Origin: Promethearchaeota archaeon
Lineage (GTDB): Archaea; Asgardarchaeota; Lokiarchaeia; Sigyniarchaeales; SOKP01
DNA: 64,000 bases
NCBI GenBank assembly: GCA_019057795.1
Contig: JAHLWS010000011.1
Span: 1 to 64,000 of the forward strand
Direction of reading: 5' to 3'
Position numbers and translations under genes: made by a program. The notes under the pieces are model-generated. The model saw only the letters and a program-made list of their open reading frames with translations, did no database searches and was not told where the DNA came from. Every line of letters starts with the position of its first letter. The stretch's first letter is position 1. Of the stretch, positions 27,212 to 37,225 are shown piece after piece.

Positions 27212-28243
27212 TTAAACAGAAATTTCTCTTTTCTTCAGACTCAATATACCAAACAGTAAAAGTAAAGCAGCAATTAAAATCCAAATTAATAAAGAAAACA
27301 CTGGTAAATAATAATTAGTTTTTTCTAAACCTCCAAGATTTATATTCTGATCTGGATCTATTGTTGAAGTCATACTATATACTCCTGTTATCGTTGCAAA
27401 CCACGTTTGCCAACTTATAGAAGGTGGAACGGCATTCAATGTTTCAACGAATAAAATAAACACATTTCCTAAATGGTAACCAAGATCAAAATGATATAAT
27501 TGAAATATGACATAGAATTGACCAGTTAATGTTCTAATTAGAAAAAATGCGATATAAGAAATTATAGTAATAAAAATTATCAATATCGATGCTGATCTTG
27601 CCTTTTTGAATATTGAGGAAAATGCCATTGTTATACTAGTAAATAGAAACAATATAAATAAGCTATAGATATATAGAGCAGTCAAGAATGGTATTAAACT
27701 AATAAAATGATCAATATTACCGGATTTTGCAAATACTCCGATCCATCCTATCAGAAAAATAGAAAAAAAACTTAAAAGCATTCCGTAGAGATATACTGCC
27801 ATATATTTACCAATAAATATTTTTATTCGGCTGATAGGTTTACTTATTAATAGCAACATTGTTCCTGATTTAACTTCTTCAGCAATAAGAGCTGCTCCAG
27901 AAGTTCCAATAATTATAGTGTAAACCAAACCTAAGGTCCAAAAAAATGCAGGGAAGATTAAGGCAAAACCGATTATTGTAGCAGCATGATCAGGTGATAT
28001 CAAACCAAAATCTACCGGTGTTGGAAGTATAACAAAAATCAATGGAAATATTAATATTGCAATCAACGTTATAATGATTTTTTTTAAAGAAGTTATATCT
28101 AGAAATGTCTTCTTTATTATAATTGCTGTTCTCTTGAAAATATTCTTAGAAAGCCAAGTCTTTACAGGTTGTATTACTTTTAAGTTCAATTTCTCAAAAC
28201 TAGATTTTATCTTTCCCGCTGTGTTTTCAATCTTGTTTTTCAT
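27212..28243 (-). CDS. ABC-2 type transporter permease
   Basis: A 343-residue membrane protein with about six helices after a basic, amphipathic N-terminus (60 residues). The motif AEEVKSGTMLLLISKPISRIKIFIGKY is typical of NosY/ABC-2 permeases, which work with a separate ATPase to move lipids, polysaccharides or proteins or to exert force at the membrane. A large outer loop precedes the last helix. Its start overlaps the ATPase stop by 4 bases, so the two are translationally coupled. It is the last gene of a three-gene operon led by the surface propeller protein. Confidence 0.85.
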   Translation of the reverse strand: MKNKIENTAGKIKSSFEKLNLKVIQPVKTWLSKNIFKRTAIIIKKTFLDITSLKKIIITLIAILIFPLIFVILPTPVDFGLISPDHAATIIGFALIFPAFFWTLGLVYTIIIGTSGAALIAEEVKSGTMLLLISKPISRIKIFIGKYMAVYLYGMLLSFFSIFLIGWIGVFAKSGNIDHFISLIPFLTALYIYSLFILFLFTSITMAFSSIFKKARSASILIIFITIISYIAFFLIRTLTGQFYVIFQLYHFDLGYHLGNVFILFVETLNAVPPSISWQTWFATITGVYSMTSTIDPDQNINLGGLEKTNYYLPVFSLLIWILIAALLLLFGILSLKKREISV

Positions 28244-29205
28244 TTTTTGTTCCCCCTCTCTTTTGTCATAATTTCCATAAAAATATCTTGTAATGATAAT
28301 TCAGGTTGATAAAAACTATATAATTTAGCCTTATTCTTAAGTAGCATCTGAGGTAAGCTATCACGAAGCTTTTCAGCATCTTTAGGAATAATATGAATTT
28401 TTCCATCTATATCATCAATACGAGCTTTTAAGATATACTTTTTATCCTCCAATTGACTTACGAATTTTTTGTTCATATTAGTATCTAAAATATATAAATT
28501 GCTTATAAAGCTCTTTTTAATATTACTGATAGAATCCGAAATTACAATCTTACCATTATCTATCATTGTTACATCCTCACACATTTGCTCAATTTCAGAT
28601 AAAATATGACTTGAAACAAACACACTTACTCTATCTGATAATTCTTTTATTTTTTTAACCACATCAGCTCTTCCTATTGGATCTAAGTTAGCTGTAGGCT
28701 CATCAAGGATTAACACTTTAGGTTCATGTATTAAGGATGCCGCAATACCGACTTTTTGTTTCTCTCCTCCAGAATAGGTGCCTATCTCTCTGTTCCTAGC
28801 ATGAAAAAGATTAAAAAACTCTAGAAGTTGTTGAGCCTTTAATCTAGCTTCTTTTTTTTGCAATCCTCCTAATTGTCCCATATATATTAAATATTCTTCT
28901 CCAGTCATATCTTCATAAAAAACAGGATCTTGGGGTAAAAAACCAATCAATTGTTTAGCTGCAACTGAACCTGCTTTTAGATCTCTTATTTTAGCACCCC
29001 CCTCAGTTATAGAAATAGCCCCAACCAACATACTAATCGTAGTAGTTTTTCCAGCTCCATTTGGACCTAAGAATCCATGAATTCCTGGTTTCACTCGAAG
29101 ATCAATCTTTGATACAGCCTCTATTGCTTCATTTCCTTTTCCATAGATTTTTGTTAATTTATCACTCCAAATTTCATGATTAGTTTTTGAATCTTTCTTG
29201 ATCAT
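28240..29205 (-). CDS. ABC transporter ATP-binding protein
   Basis: The 321-residue ATPase has Walker A GPNGAGKTTT, Q-loop GFLPQDPVFYEDM, signature YSGGEKQKVGIA, Walker B VLILDEPTANLDP and the switch histidine in SSHILSEIEQ. The DrrA/NosF-like type carries an extra C-terminal domain of about 90 residues, seen here. It pairs with the ABC-2 permease encoded downstream (4-base overlap), and its ATG directly follows the stop of the propeller-protein gene with no gap. The substrate is unknown; the operon suggests handling of, or signalling from, that surface protein. Confidence 0.88.
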   Translation of the reverse strand: MIKKDSKTNHEIWSDKLTKIYGKGNEAIEAVSKIDLRVKPGIHGFLGPNGAGKTTTISMLVGAISITEGGAKIRDLKAGSVAAKQLIGFLPQDPVFYEDMTGEEYLIYMGQLGGLQKKEARLKAQQLLEFFNLFHARNREIGTYSGGEKQKVGIAASLIHEPKVLILDEPTANLDPIGRADVVKKIKELSDRVSVFVSSHILSEIEQMCEDVTMIDNGKIVISDSISNIKKSFISNLYILDTNMNKKFVSQLEDKKYILKARIDDIDGKIHIIPKDAEKLRDSLPQMLLKNKAKLYSFYQPELSLQDIFMEIMTKERGNKK

Positions 29206-32200
29206 TTACTTTTTACCTCCTTCACTAATTTTTTTGTCTATTAAAATCATCTCTAATTGTTTCTTCCTATATCGTCGGTAATATATGTAAACCCCAACTA
29301 AAGCACCAAGAAACACGAAAGTTAATATTGAATGAATTAGATTAGATGGCACTAATACTTTGATGGTACTAACAGTTAAAATTAAGCCACTCTTATCACG
29401 CATAATAACGCTAATATCTTTCCAACCCGAACTAAGAGAAACTTGTACGCTTTTAGCAGTTGTAATACCTTGACTAACACCGTTTATTAATACTTCAAAG
29501 TAATCATATAGTGAATCGGTCTCCCACTCAATATTGAAATTATTAGAAATCATCGATTCTCTATTTTTAGGATTTAAAATCTGAATGTTAAATTTAGAAT
29601 TTATGCAATATAATAATTCTCCACTAGCGATTAATAGTTCCTTGCTTCCATCTTCGTTTAAATCAACAATTGGAAATATTGAATTAATATCCATATTAAA
29701 TCTATAAAGAATTGTCTGATTGAATATATCCCGAATTTCTGATATCGGAAATGCTTCATAGTACTCATAAAATTGCTCTGTTATTTTTCTGTAACCATTA
29801 TGCTCGATAAAAATCTCGTCATATCCGTCTCCATTAATATCTTCAATTTTTTCTATGTTTAAGACAAATTCATAGGAGTAAGTGGCATAAGGGTTCAAGC
29901 AACTAGCAGATTCTAGTACCCATTTATAATTAGTTAATTCGATTGGTTCATTTTCATTACTATTTAAAATATCATAGAAATTGATATAAGAATGTTTACA
30001 GCCGGAACTATCAGATTGTATTCCTATTATTGCTTCAGAGGTTCCATCATTAGTAATATCTCCGATTGAAGTAAAGGGCATTTTAAGTTTATCTGATTCA
30101 TCAATATCGTCGTTTATATTAGTATCATCGAAAATTTCTTTAAATAAAATAACAGGATTAGAATCACCAGAATTACCGCTAAATATTTTACATTCCATTT
30201 CATAAGTATAATAATATTCTTCTATTGTTTCTGATCTATATATACCAACATGATCAAGGAAATCATCACCATTGAAATCTTCATGGGAAATTAGTAATAG
30301 ATAACCTGCACCTTCTAAACCAAAGTCAATCTTTCCTATATTACTCTCCGCAGCATAGATAGCTGATTTCAAATTTTCTGTTGGGATTTTACATACTGTT
30401 GAACGGCTATTAATATCAATAATTCGAATATTGGTTAAAGATGAAGAGAAATAACTCCCCATTTCGTATTCTAATTCTACTTCCAAATATTCATATTCTC
30501 CTACAATAATTCCTATTTTTCCATCTTTCGATATTTTTGTTTTTCCAGGAAATTCATAAGGTGTAGAATCATAATATTCTTCTGTTGGAAAGTTTGGAAT
30601 CTCTACCCAGGAATAGTTAATTAATACTTTAGAATCCGAATAATTTTCAAAATGAGATATTTGAGAATCCCAATAAGGATCACTTATTAATTTATGAGAA
30701 CATTTAGATGTATTTCCGAATTGGAAGATTCCAGTTAATAACCAGTTATTTAGACTATTATTTAATGGTAAAACCCGTACATTTTCATGTGGAATAAATG
30801 TTTGATTAAGACTCCATTTAGTATAAGCCTCTTTGCTTTTTAGATCAAAAAGGCGGATTCTTGTACTCCATGTATTAGGCGTATATATATCGTCGCTTTC
30901 AATACCAATTATAGCAATTAAATCCAAATATTGATCATTAGTTCCGTTAACAACCTCAAAGTCTTGAATTTCTAAATTTAGTAGATTACTTTTGTCCCAA
31001 GCATCACTAGCATATTTCCATGTATAATATCTATCGTATTCATTGTTAAATAAACCCCAATAAAATGCTGCAAGACCAAAATCATTAATTGTCACATTAA
31101 ATGGGTTCTTACCATTTGTGATATTCAAACGAATTTGAATATTTTTATTTGCATCCACGAAATTCGATAATGTAGTTTTATTCTCATAATCAAATTCAAT
31201 AAAATCATCAGCGTCGTCTGTTCCACGTGTAATTACCCACATATGATCATCCTGAAAATCAGAATTATCTAAATCAAAATAATCAAAAGATGTTCTTCTT
31301 GGCGATTTAAAATCACCTTTAAGATCACGATATGTGTGATTATTCCAAGTTGGTGTTGAACTCCAGTTGCATAAAACCCATTTGTTATTATATACATCAA
31401 AAATTTCATAAGTAAAATTGTACCAACTAGGAGAAGAAGTATTTACCATTAGACTAGTTTGCATTTTAAGAGCAGATAATCGTTCAATTTGGGAAAGTGG
31501 ATACTCCATAGATCCCAATAAATCATCATCAAGTAAATTTACTGGAATTGTTAAGTCCATTATCGCTCTCCATGAAGAAGTTTCTACCTCTTCAGCTTTA
31601 ATAGTATAATTTCCTTCATCATCCAATAAATCAGCTAAGCTATCGGAAAAAGTACCGTTTATAGGTACAATACTACTTGCTTGCGCTAATGACGAATAAT
31701 TCCATGGGTTTCCCCCCACCCCACCCCACTGAATATCAAAATTATTAACCCAAGTATCATCTATTTCACCATTAATTCTATTATATATATGATTTTCAGA
31801 GGAAGATATCTCGACTGGTTCTATATAAGTCCCACTGTATTCATATTCGCGATAAAATTTATATGGAAAATCTATCATAGGAGTACTCCAAATAATATTT
31901 CCATCAGAACCATCAATAACTAAAACTTTAGTATATTTAGTTAAGAGAGACCTATATATCATTTCTTTATATGAATCAATTGTTCCAATCCCTATTAGAC
32001 TTTTTATATGTTCCGAAACATCGGAAGGTATTTCTGAGGGAATAATCCATGCCCCATAATCATCAATATCATCATCACCAGTAATATCCCCCACATTTTT
32101 TAAGTCCCTTAGTCCCTTATAATATTCTGGTGAAGGGATATTTAACGACCATATTATATTTCCCGTTCTTGCATCAATTGTATATAATTCAACTATGATG

Positions 32201-33984
32201 GTTGGTTTTTCTGTAGTTTGAGACGGGATTCCATTATCATCTGAACTAATCCAATCTGGTTCAAAATCACTTTTTTGCATTATTAGGAAATCGTTAAATC
32301 CATCATCATTTAAATCATTGGTCTCAGTTATCTCTATTTCAGATGCCTCTTGAGTTCTCACCCAAAGGGTATCATTATTTTTACAATCAATACATAAATA
32401 GCGACCATTTGCAGTAATAGCAAATAAATCATCCACACCATCACTATTAAGATCACCCACATTCAAGAAATAATGTCCTTTCTTACTTCCACTATAAGAC
32501 GATACACTCTCATATTGACCAGGATCTTCATAAACAACCACTGGATCAACTGACTTTTCATCATCAATGTGATATCGATTAATTAATGCTGTGAGATATT
32601 CACCATAATAATCTTCATATGAATAATAATAAATATAAATATCAGAATCTACTTTAATTATTTCTGGATAAGAACTGAGAAAAAAGCTACTATAAGTCCA
32701 GTTTAGACTACGGGTGATGTTTATCTTATTTATTTCGGATAAGGGATTTATATTAAATATTTTACCTTGAATTATTTTTGCTTGTGAATCATAACCTGAA
32801 GAATAATCGAGATCAGATGCGATTGAAATGTACTCTTTAATCCCATCATTATTAATATCAGGAATTTCGTAAATTTTTATTCCAGATTTCATAAATATTC
32901 TTTTTACTGATGAATATGGAGATGTTGGGTAAGTACCATAATATGAATCTGTAGTACTACTTAAATTAAAACAAACATCATCATCAAGAAGACGACCATT
33001 CTTTCCAGAAATTAATCGTAAATATCCATCGTCAGAAGCTATTAAAATATCATTAATCTCATCATTATTAATATCTCCAACATCCTTTATATCATCGATA
33101 GAATTGGGTATAGTTACAGGAGTAAGACCCGTCATGCCATAAACTAGCTTTACTGTTCCTTCTACTGTAAAAGTCCAATGTTTGCTTCCATCTTGAGAAT
33201 CAAATGCAATTAATTTACCTTCTTCTGAACCGGCAATAATAGTTTCAGCTCCGTTACCATTTATATCTTCTACTACTTCTAATTTCCAAACATCATTGGT
33301 AAAGTCATGATCATTCATCCATACTTTATTTCCAGACTTTCCATTTACAACGATTAATCTATGCCACGAAGAAATTACGATTTCTGATATATCATCATCA
33401 TTTATATCATTAATTAATTTGATATCCCATGAATATGGAATAAAATTTTGTGCTTGATACGTCTCAGTACTAATACCTTCGATTGTGGGCTTAAACTTCC
33501 ATATTTCTGACCCATTATTAGAAGAAATTGCGATTAAATTTGGATGTTCTTGAAAATAAGTAATAAGTACAATATCATCCTGATTATCACCTGAAATATC
33601 TTCAATAATTTCAAAATCAATTACGGGTCCAAAAGTTCTATAACTCATAATTATAAAACCATCTAATGTAATTGTAGCAATACCTCCATCAGTTCCAACG
33701 ATAATTAATGGGGGTCCTCCTTCTGTAAAATTGACTAATCTAGGTTGCATTGCTGCTCCAGAACCAGGAAGCCCTTTACCAAGTTTCCATATAATTGAAT
33801 CTTCTCCAGAATCCTCAGCTTGAGTCTTAGGTTTGTTTGAGAAATCATTAATAAATAGGTTACTGGGGATGAAATTGATTATAGGCAAACTTAAGATAAT
33901 AATTAAAGCTGTAATTGAATATATTTTATATCGAAGTTTTAAGTCAGTTCTTCTTTTCATTTTTATTTTCACACTAGATTTCAT
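29206..33984 (-). CDS. Large surface protein with FG-GAP/PQQ-like propeller repeats and C-terminal anchor
   Basis: The 1592 residues begin with a basic stretch and a hydrophobic segment (about 20-45) acting as signal or anchor. Many repeats follow with calcium-type loops such as DINNDEINDILIAS, DINNDGIKEYISI, DLNSDGVDDLF, DINGDGYDEIF and DLNEDGSKELLIA, the pattern of integrin-alpha FG-GAP/VCBS blades, mixed with PQQ-like GKNGRLL / GSKHWTF blades. An Ig-like domain (about 1460-1550) precedes one membrane helix and a basic cytoplasmic tail. It is predicted to be extracellular, possibly adhesive. ABC transporter genes follow with no gap. Confidence 0.8.
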   Translation of the reverse strand: MKSSVKIKMKRRTDLKLRYKIYSITALIIILSLPIINFIPSNLFINDFSNKPKTQAEDSGEDSIIWKLGKGLPGSGAAMQPRLVNFTEGGPPLIIVGTDGGIATITLDGFIIMSYRTFGPVIDFEIIEDISGDNQDDIVLITYFQEHPNLIAISSNNGSEIWKFKPTIEGISTETYQAQNFIPYSWDIKLINDINDDDISEIVISSWHRLIVVNGKSGNKVWMNDHDFTNDVWKLEVVEDINGNGAETIIAGSEEGKLIAFDSQDGSKHWTFTVEGTVKLVYGMTGLTPVTIPNSIDDIKDVGDINNDEINDILIASDDGYLRLISGKNGRLLDDDVCFNLSSTTDSYYGTYPTSPYSSVKRIFMKSGIKIYEIPDINNDGIKEYISIASDLDYSSGYDSQAKIIQGKIFNINPLSEINKINITRSLNWTYSSFFLSSYPEIIKVDSDIYIYYYSYEDYYGEYLTALINRYHIDDEKSVDPVVVYEDPGQYESVSSYSGSKKGHYFLNVGDLNSDGVDDLFAITANGRYLCIDCKNNDTLWVRTQEASEIEITETNDLNDDGFNDFLIMQKSDFEPDWISSDDNGIPSQTTEKPTIIVELYTIDARTGNIIWSLNIPSPEYYKGLRDLKNVGDITGDDDIDDYGAWIIPSEIPSDVSEHIKSLIGIGTIDSYKEMIYRSLLTKYTKVLVIDGSDGNIIWSTPMIDFPYKFYREYEYSGTYIEPVEISSSENHIYNRINGEIDDTWVNNFDIQWGGVGGNPWNYSSLAQASSIVPINGTFSDSLADLLDDEGNYTIKAEEVETSSWRAIMDLTIPVNLLDDDLLGSMEYPLSQIERLSALKMQTSLMVNTSSPSWYNFTYEIFDVYNNKWVLCNWSSTPTWNNHTYRDLKGDFKSPRRTSFDYFDLDNSDFQDDHMWVITRGTDDADDFIEFDYENKTTLSNFVDANKNIQIRLNITNGKNPFNVTINDFGLAAFYWGLFNNEYDRYYTWKYASDAWDKSNLLNLEIQDFEVVNGTNDQYLDLIAIIGIESDDIYTPNTWSTRIRLFDLKSKEAYTKWSLNQTFIPHENVRVLPLNNSLNNWLLTGIFQFGNTSKCSHKLISDPYWDSQISHFENYSDSKVLINYSWVEIPNFPTEEYYDSTPYEFPGKTKISKDGKIGIIVGEYEYLEVELEYEMGSYFSSSLTNIRIIDINSRSTVCKIPTENLKSAIYAAESNIGKIDFGLEGAGYLLLISHEDFNGDDFLDHVGIYRSETIEEYYYTYEMECKIFSGNSGDSNPVILFKEIFDDTNINDDIDESDKLKMPFTSIGDITNDGTSEAIIGIQSDSSGCKHSYINFYDILNSNENEPIELTNYKWVLESASCLNPYATYSYEFVLNIEKIEDINGDGYDEIFIEHNGYRKITEQFYEYYEAFPISEIRDIFNQTILYRFNMDINSIFPIVDLNEDGSKELLIASGELLYCINSKFNIQILNPKNRESMISNNFNIEWETDSLYDYFEVLINGVSQGITTAKSVQVSLSSGWKDISVIMRDKSGLILTVSTIKVLVPSNLIHSILTFVFLGALVGVYIYYRRYRKKQLEMILIDKKISEGGKK

Positions 33985-34157
33985 TATTATAATTTATTTT
34001 AGAAGTTTTAAAAAGTTGAATTAAACCTTATTTATTCATTATACTTACTTACTATTTAATAATTTCCTTCTTTATAACAAAAATTTAGAATATCGAACAT
34101 TAAGAGCGATTATATAGAAGAAAAACGCTAATAGAAATCAAATTTTGATTAAGACTT

Positions 34158-34415
34158 TTATTGGCTATTACGAAATGGAACTAATCTAATTGCCTTATTA
34201 GGACATCTATGGTAACATACAGAACAACCCCCACAATAAGATTCAGTTATAATTGTTATAGCTTTTCCCTCGGCGTTAAATTTTCTAATATTGAGTGGAC
34301 AATATATTACGCAAGTTCCACATGATTTACACTTAGATAATTCTGTTATTGCTTTATAAGATAATTTAGATAATTCTCTGATTTTTTTTTGTAATTTAGG
34401 TGAGGCTGTTTTCAT
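34158..34415 (-). CDS. Ferredoxin with two [4Fe-4S] clusters
   Basis: The 85-residue protein has two classical cluster motifs, CKSCGTCVIYCP and CGGCSVCYHRCP, after a 28-residue helical basic N-terminus. It carries low-potential electrons in the cytoplasm. It lies 70 bases downstream of the FMN oxidase-like gene on the same strand, so they may be cotranscribed and functionally linked, though nitronate monooxygenases do not normally need a ferredoxin. In an anaerobe it more likely serves several partners, including CODH or acyl-CoA enzymes. Confidence 0.85.
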   Translation of the reverse strand: MKTASPKLQKKIRELSKLSYKAITELSKCKSCGTCVIYCPLNIRKFNAEGKAITIITESYCGGCSVCYHRCPNKAIRLVPFRNSQ

Positions 34416-34485
34416 TATTTAAAAAAATAAATTATTGTTCAAAAAGAGTTTGAAAAAAAAAATTGTGGATTTTTTCACGAAGTTT

Positions 34486-35508
34486 TTAAGAGATATTAGC
34501 ACACAATTTCTTTAATATTTTTTCTGCTTCGTTTGAGAAACTGGTAATTATATCCCCAACATCCATTATCGAGTCAATAAGACCACATGTTTGCCCTACT
34601 GGAATAGCTCCATTATCCACATCTCCTTGAGTGTATACGATTTCGTATCGATGAAGATCTTCCATAAATCCATCCAGATCAATCGCTAATTCTTGAGCAA
34701 TTTTTTCTTCTTTTGTCATAAGCGCTCCATGTTCTAAACAGTATTTATTTTTCAATAATCTTATTGGTCCAAACCCACCTGTAGTAAGCAATGTATCTCG
34801 AGCTGTCGCAGGAGGGATTAAAGCTTTATAATTAGGATGGAATTCGCTTTCACTAGATGCTATAAATCGCGTTCCCATAGCAACAGCATCCGCCCCCATA
34901 GCTAATCCCGCAGCTACGCCTTCTGGACTTGCAATACCCCCACAAGCAATTAATGGTTTTTCGGGGTATTTTTGGGCAACCTGTGTAACCAGAACTAATG
35001 TAGTAATCCCTTCATAACTTTGATGACCGCCCCCTTCCGTACCAGTAGCAACAACACCATCGCATCCTGCAGCATATACTTTATCAACTAACCATAAAGC
35101 TGGAGCGACGTGATAATGCATGATATGAGGTGCCTTTTGTTTTAATATTTTACTAGCATTTCGTGCACCTCCAGCACTTGTTAGCAAATAAATTAACTGT
35201 TCGCGAATTTTTGGATTTGTATTACTCAATTGAGCAATTTTTCTTAACATAATCTTATGATCCGTCTGAACGCGAGCAGTTCGAATATTAACGCCGAATG
35301 GTTTATCTGTATGTTCAATTACATAATCTAACTGCTTCATCATATCTTTTATCGAATTTTTTCCTTGTAAAGTTGCGTGACTTACAACTCCAAGTCCTCC
35401 CGCCTCAGAAACAGCGATAGATAATTCGGTCGTGTAGAATGGACCCATCGGAGCGCTAAATATTGGATATTTTATCCCAAATGATTCTGTTATTTTAGTT
35501 TTAATCAT
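34486..35508 (-). CDS. FMN-dependent nitronate monooxygenase/FabK-like protein
   Basis: A 340-residue TIM barrel of the 2-nitropropane dioxygenase family. It shows FSAPMGPFYTTELSIAVSEAGGLG at the start, ATGTEGGGHQS with the conserved histidine, ACGGIASPEGV and MGADAVAMGTRF for FMN phosphate binding. The family covers nitronate oxidation and the FabK enoyl-ACP reductase. In an anaerobic archaeon with abundant acyl-CoA genes and a ferredoxin next door, an enoyl-thioester reductase role is possible but unproved. The upstream region carries one copy of a 55-base repeat also found at 39.4 kb. Confidence 0.82.
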   Translation of the reverse strand: MIKTKITESFGIKYPIFSAPMGPFYTTELSIAVSEAGGLGVVSHATLQGKNSIKDMMKQLDYVIEHTDKPFGVNIRTARVQTDHKIMLRKIAQLSNTNPKIREQLIYLLTSAGGARNASKILKQKAPHIMHYHVAPALWLVDKVYAAGCDGVVATGTEGGGHQSYEGITTLVLVTQVAQKYPEKPLIACGGIASPEGVAAGLAMGADAVAMGTRFIASSESEFHPNYKALIPPATARDTLLTTGGFGPIRLLKNKYCLEHGALMTKEEKIAQELAIDLDGFMEDLHRYEIVYTQGDVDNGAIPVGQTCGLIDSIMDVGDIITSFSNEAEKILKKLCANIS

Positions 35509-35550
35509 ATTTGATTTATTCCTATTTTTAAAATTATGATAGTTAATAAT

Positions 35551-35605
35551 ACTTTTTTGCGATTAAAAAAGATATTCTTCTTAAGTTTCAATAAAAAAAA
35601 AAATC
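35551..35605. repeat. Direct repeat, copy A (55 bases)
   Basis: This segment matches 39425-39479 at 50 of 55 positions in the same orientation, beginning ACTTTTTTGC in both. The two copies bracket the GTPase/longin/OsmC gene block. Copy A sits 43-97 bases upstream of the FMN-protein start. Confidence 0.7.
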
Positions 35606-35743
35606 AGTTTATCTTCTTTTTTAACAATAAAAAAGCTATCTAAATTAAATTTATAGAATCAAAAGTTTTGTATTAAAAATAATAAAACTTAATATAAACA
35701 ATAAAAAGATGCTTGAATCTGAACATTAACAGGTTTATTAAAA

Positions 35744-36229
35744 CTATTTTTCTAAGTGTTCGGTTTTAGAAGCAATGATGTTTGTAATACTTCCATTGGG
35801 AGTTAAATTAGAGTATTCCACCCTTATTTCCTCTTTTGTATATTTTTCAATCATAGCTGCCATGACCATAGCCATTGGACACACCCCTTTAGTACCTGCA
35901 ACTTTATGAGCAGATCTTGCCATGAAACAATTATCCAAGGAAAAAACATACGAACCATCAGGTCTTTTCTTAAGAGAAGCGTTGTCAACTAATAGAGAAG
36001 TTTTTAATAACTCTACAAACCTTTTTCCAAAATCTTCAATATTTTCTCCTACTATTGGCTCAATACCCAATTTTTCAGCTATTTCCATAGACTCTTTTAT
36101 TGCGGGAAAAATATAATCATTAAATCCAATTTTTCCTAAAGTCTCATCAATACCGTGTTGAAGAGTAAAAACCCCCACGTGAAATAAACCCGTGATAAAT
36201 CCAAACTCCTTTGGCATCATTTTATCCAT
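35744..36229 (-). CDS. Hypothetical protein at the end of the GTPase operon
   Basis: The 161-residue protein is soluble, mixed alpha/beta, with two cysteines in the segments LDNCFMARSAHKV and KGVCPMAMVMAAMI, and a beta-rich C-terminus (IRVEYSNLTPNGSITNI). The cysteine-containing C-terminal half vaguely recalls V4R-type small-molecule-binding domains, but I would not assign it. It follows the half-longin gene by 46 bases on the same strand and is the last gene of the GTPase cluster, so a role linked to that module is possible. Confidence 0.6.
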   Translation of the reverse strand: MDKMMPKEFGFITGLFHVGVFTLQHGIDETLGKIGFNDYIFPAIKESMEIAEKLGIEPIVGENIEDFGKRFVELLKTSLLVDNASLKKRPDGSYVFSLDNCFMARSAHKVAGTKGVCPMAMVMAAMIEKYTKEEIRVEYSNLTPNGSITNIIASKTEHLEK

Positions 36230-36275
36230 TAATTTACGCTTTAATCCTATTTTTTTTCACCTTTAAATTTCTTAA

Positions 36276-36593
36276 TTATACATTATTCCATACACTATTA
36301 AATATTTCTTCAGTTTTTTCTATAATCATCTTATGTTCTATTACTTTTGTCATAGGAAATAAGACCATTATATATTTATGTTCCCTTTTTGAGATTGAAA
36401 TCAATTTATTTTCTGAAGAAATAACAATGCTATTTACCTCACCAGCTTCAAATTCATTTGAAAATTTTTTGACTAAATTTATTAACATTCCTCCAATTGC
36501 AATTTGACGTGGCGAAGAATACTTAGGAGGAACTTCGGAAAAAACAACTTTTCCTTGTATTTCATCAAATACAATAATTCCTTCTGCTTGCAC
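36276..36593 (-). CDS. Half-copy of the longin/roadblock-like protein
   Basis: The 105 residues from a GTG start match the C-terminal domain of the 271-residue protein two genes upstream: AEGIIVFDE against SEGVILFDE, IAIGGMLINLVKK against ISMSGMLINFAKK, NSIVISSENKLISISKRE against NCILISSEYRWICVSKRD. The similarity continues upstream of the GTG through eight codons (LEELKNKV) to an in-frame TAA, so the N-terminal domain seems lost. It may be a working single-domain regulator or a decaying duplicate. The fold is probably roadblock/longin-like, as in GTPase regulators. Confidence 0.55.
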   Translation of the reverse strand: MQAEGIIVFDEIQGKVVFSEVPPKYSSPRQIAIGGMLINLVKKFSNEFEAGEVNSIVISSENKLISISKREHKYIMVLFPMTKVIEHKMIIEKTEEIFNSVWNNV

Positions 36594-36657
36594 TTTATTT
36601 TTTAGTTCCTCCAGTTAATTTTAAATTAATTTAATAAATATTTATCGAAGTATAATC

Positions 36658-37206
36658 TTATAAATTACTTTTATATTTTTCATATAATACTCTAATTATT
36701 TTTTGGAACGCTTCGGTCACCCCTTGATTTGTTTTCGCAGAAGTTCGAAAAACTCCAATAAAGTTCTTCTCTTTAATGAAGTTTTGAATATATGTGTCAT
36801 CTAACTTATCTTCATTAATTAAATCTACTTTATTTGCAAAAATAATAATAGGAATATCACCACAACTCTGTTTAAGGTCCTTATACCAATCAACAATGTG
36901 ATTGAGACTTTCTTCACCAAGATCATTTTCTTCGAGGGAATAAACAATAATTGCAGCTTTACTTTCTTCATAAAAATCAGAACGTAAAAATTCAAATTCC
37001 TTTTGACCAGCAATATCCCAAAAATATAATTTACATTCATCTCCATTTATTTTCTCATCATAAAAAGAAAATTGGGCGCCTATAGTAGATATATAATCTT
37101 CCTCAAAAGTACCATGAGTATACTTTTTAATTAGAGATGTTTTTCCAACTCCTCCATCTCCAATTACAGTTATTTTAAATACAAATTTTAAATGTGTATC
37201 ATTCAT
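36658..37206 (-). CDS. Ras/Rab-like small GTPase
   Basis: A eukaryote-like small GTPase. Counting from the upstream TTG at 37215, the P-loop GDGGVGKTS is at 19-27, followed by a switch I threonine in YISTIGAQ, G3 WDIAGQ (66-71) with the catalytic glutamine, G4 NKVD (128-131) and G5 SAK (159-161). The ATG at 37206 is the likelier start. The C-terminus (YEKYKSNL) has no cysteine for prenylation, so it is probably cytosolic or held by partners. It lies 10-20 bases from the longin-like gene and its half-copy, as in MglA/MglB-type pairs. Confidence 0.92.
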   Translation of the reverse strand: MNDTHLKFVFKITVIGDGGVGKTSLIKKYTHGTFEEDYISTIGAQFSFYDEKINGDECKLYFWDIAGQKEFEFLRSDFYEESKAAIIVYSLEENDLGEESLNHIVDWYKDLKQSCGDIPIIIFANKVDLINEDKLDDTYIQNFIKEKNFIGVFRTSAKTNQGVTEAFQKIIRVLYEKYKSNL

Positions 37207-37225
37207 TAGTTTCAATCAAATCCAT

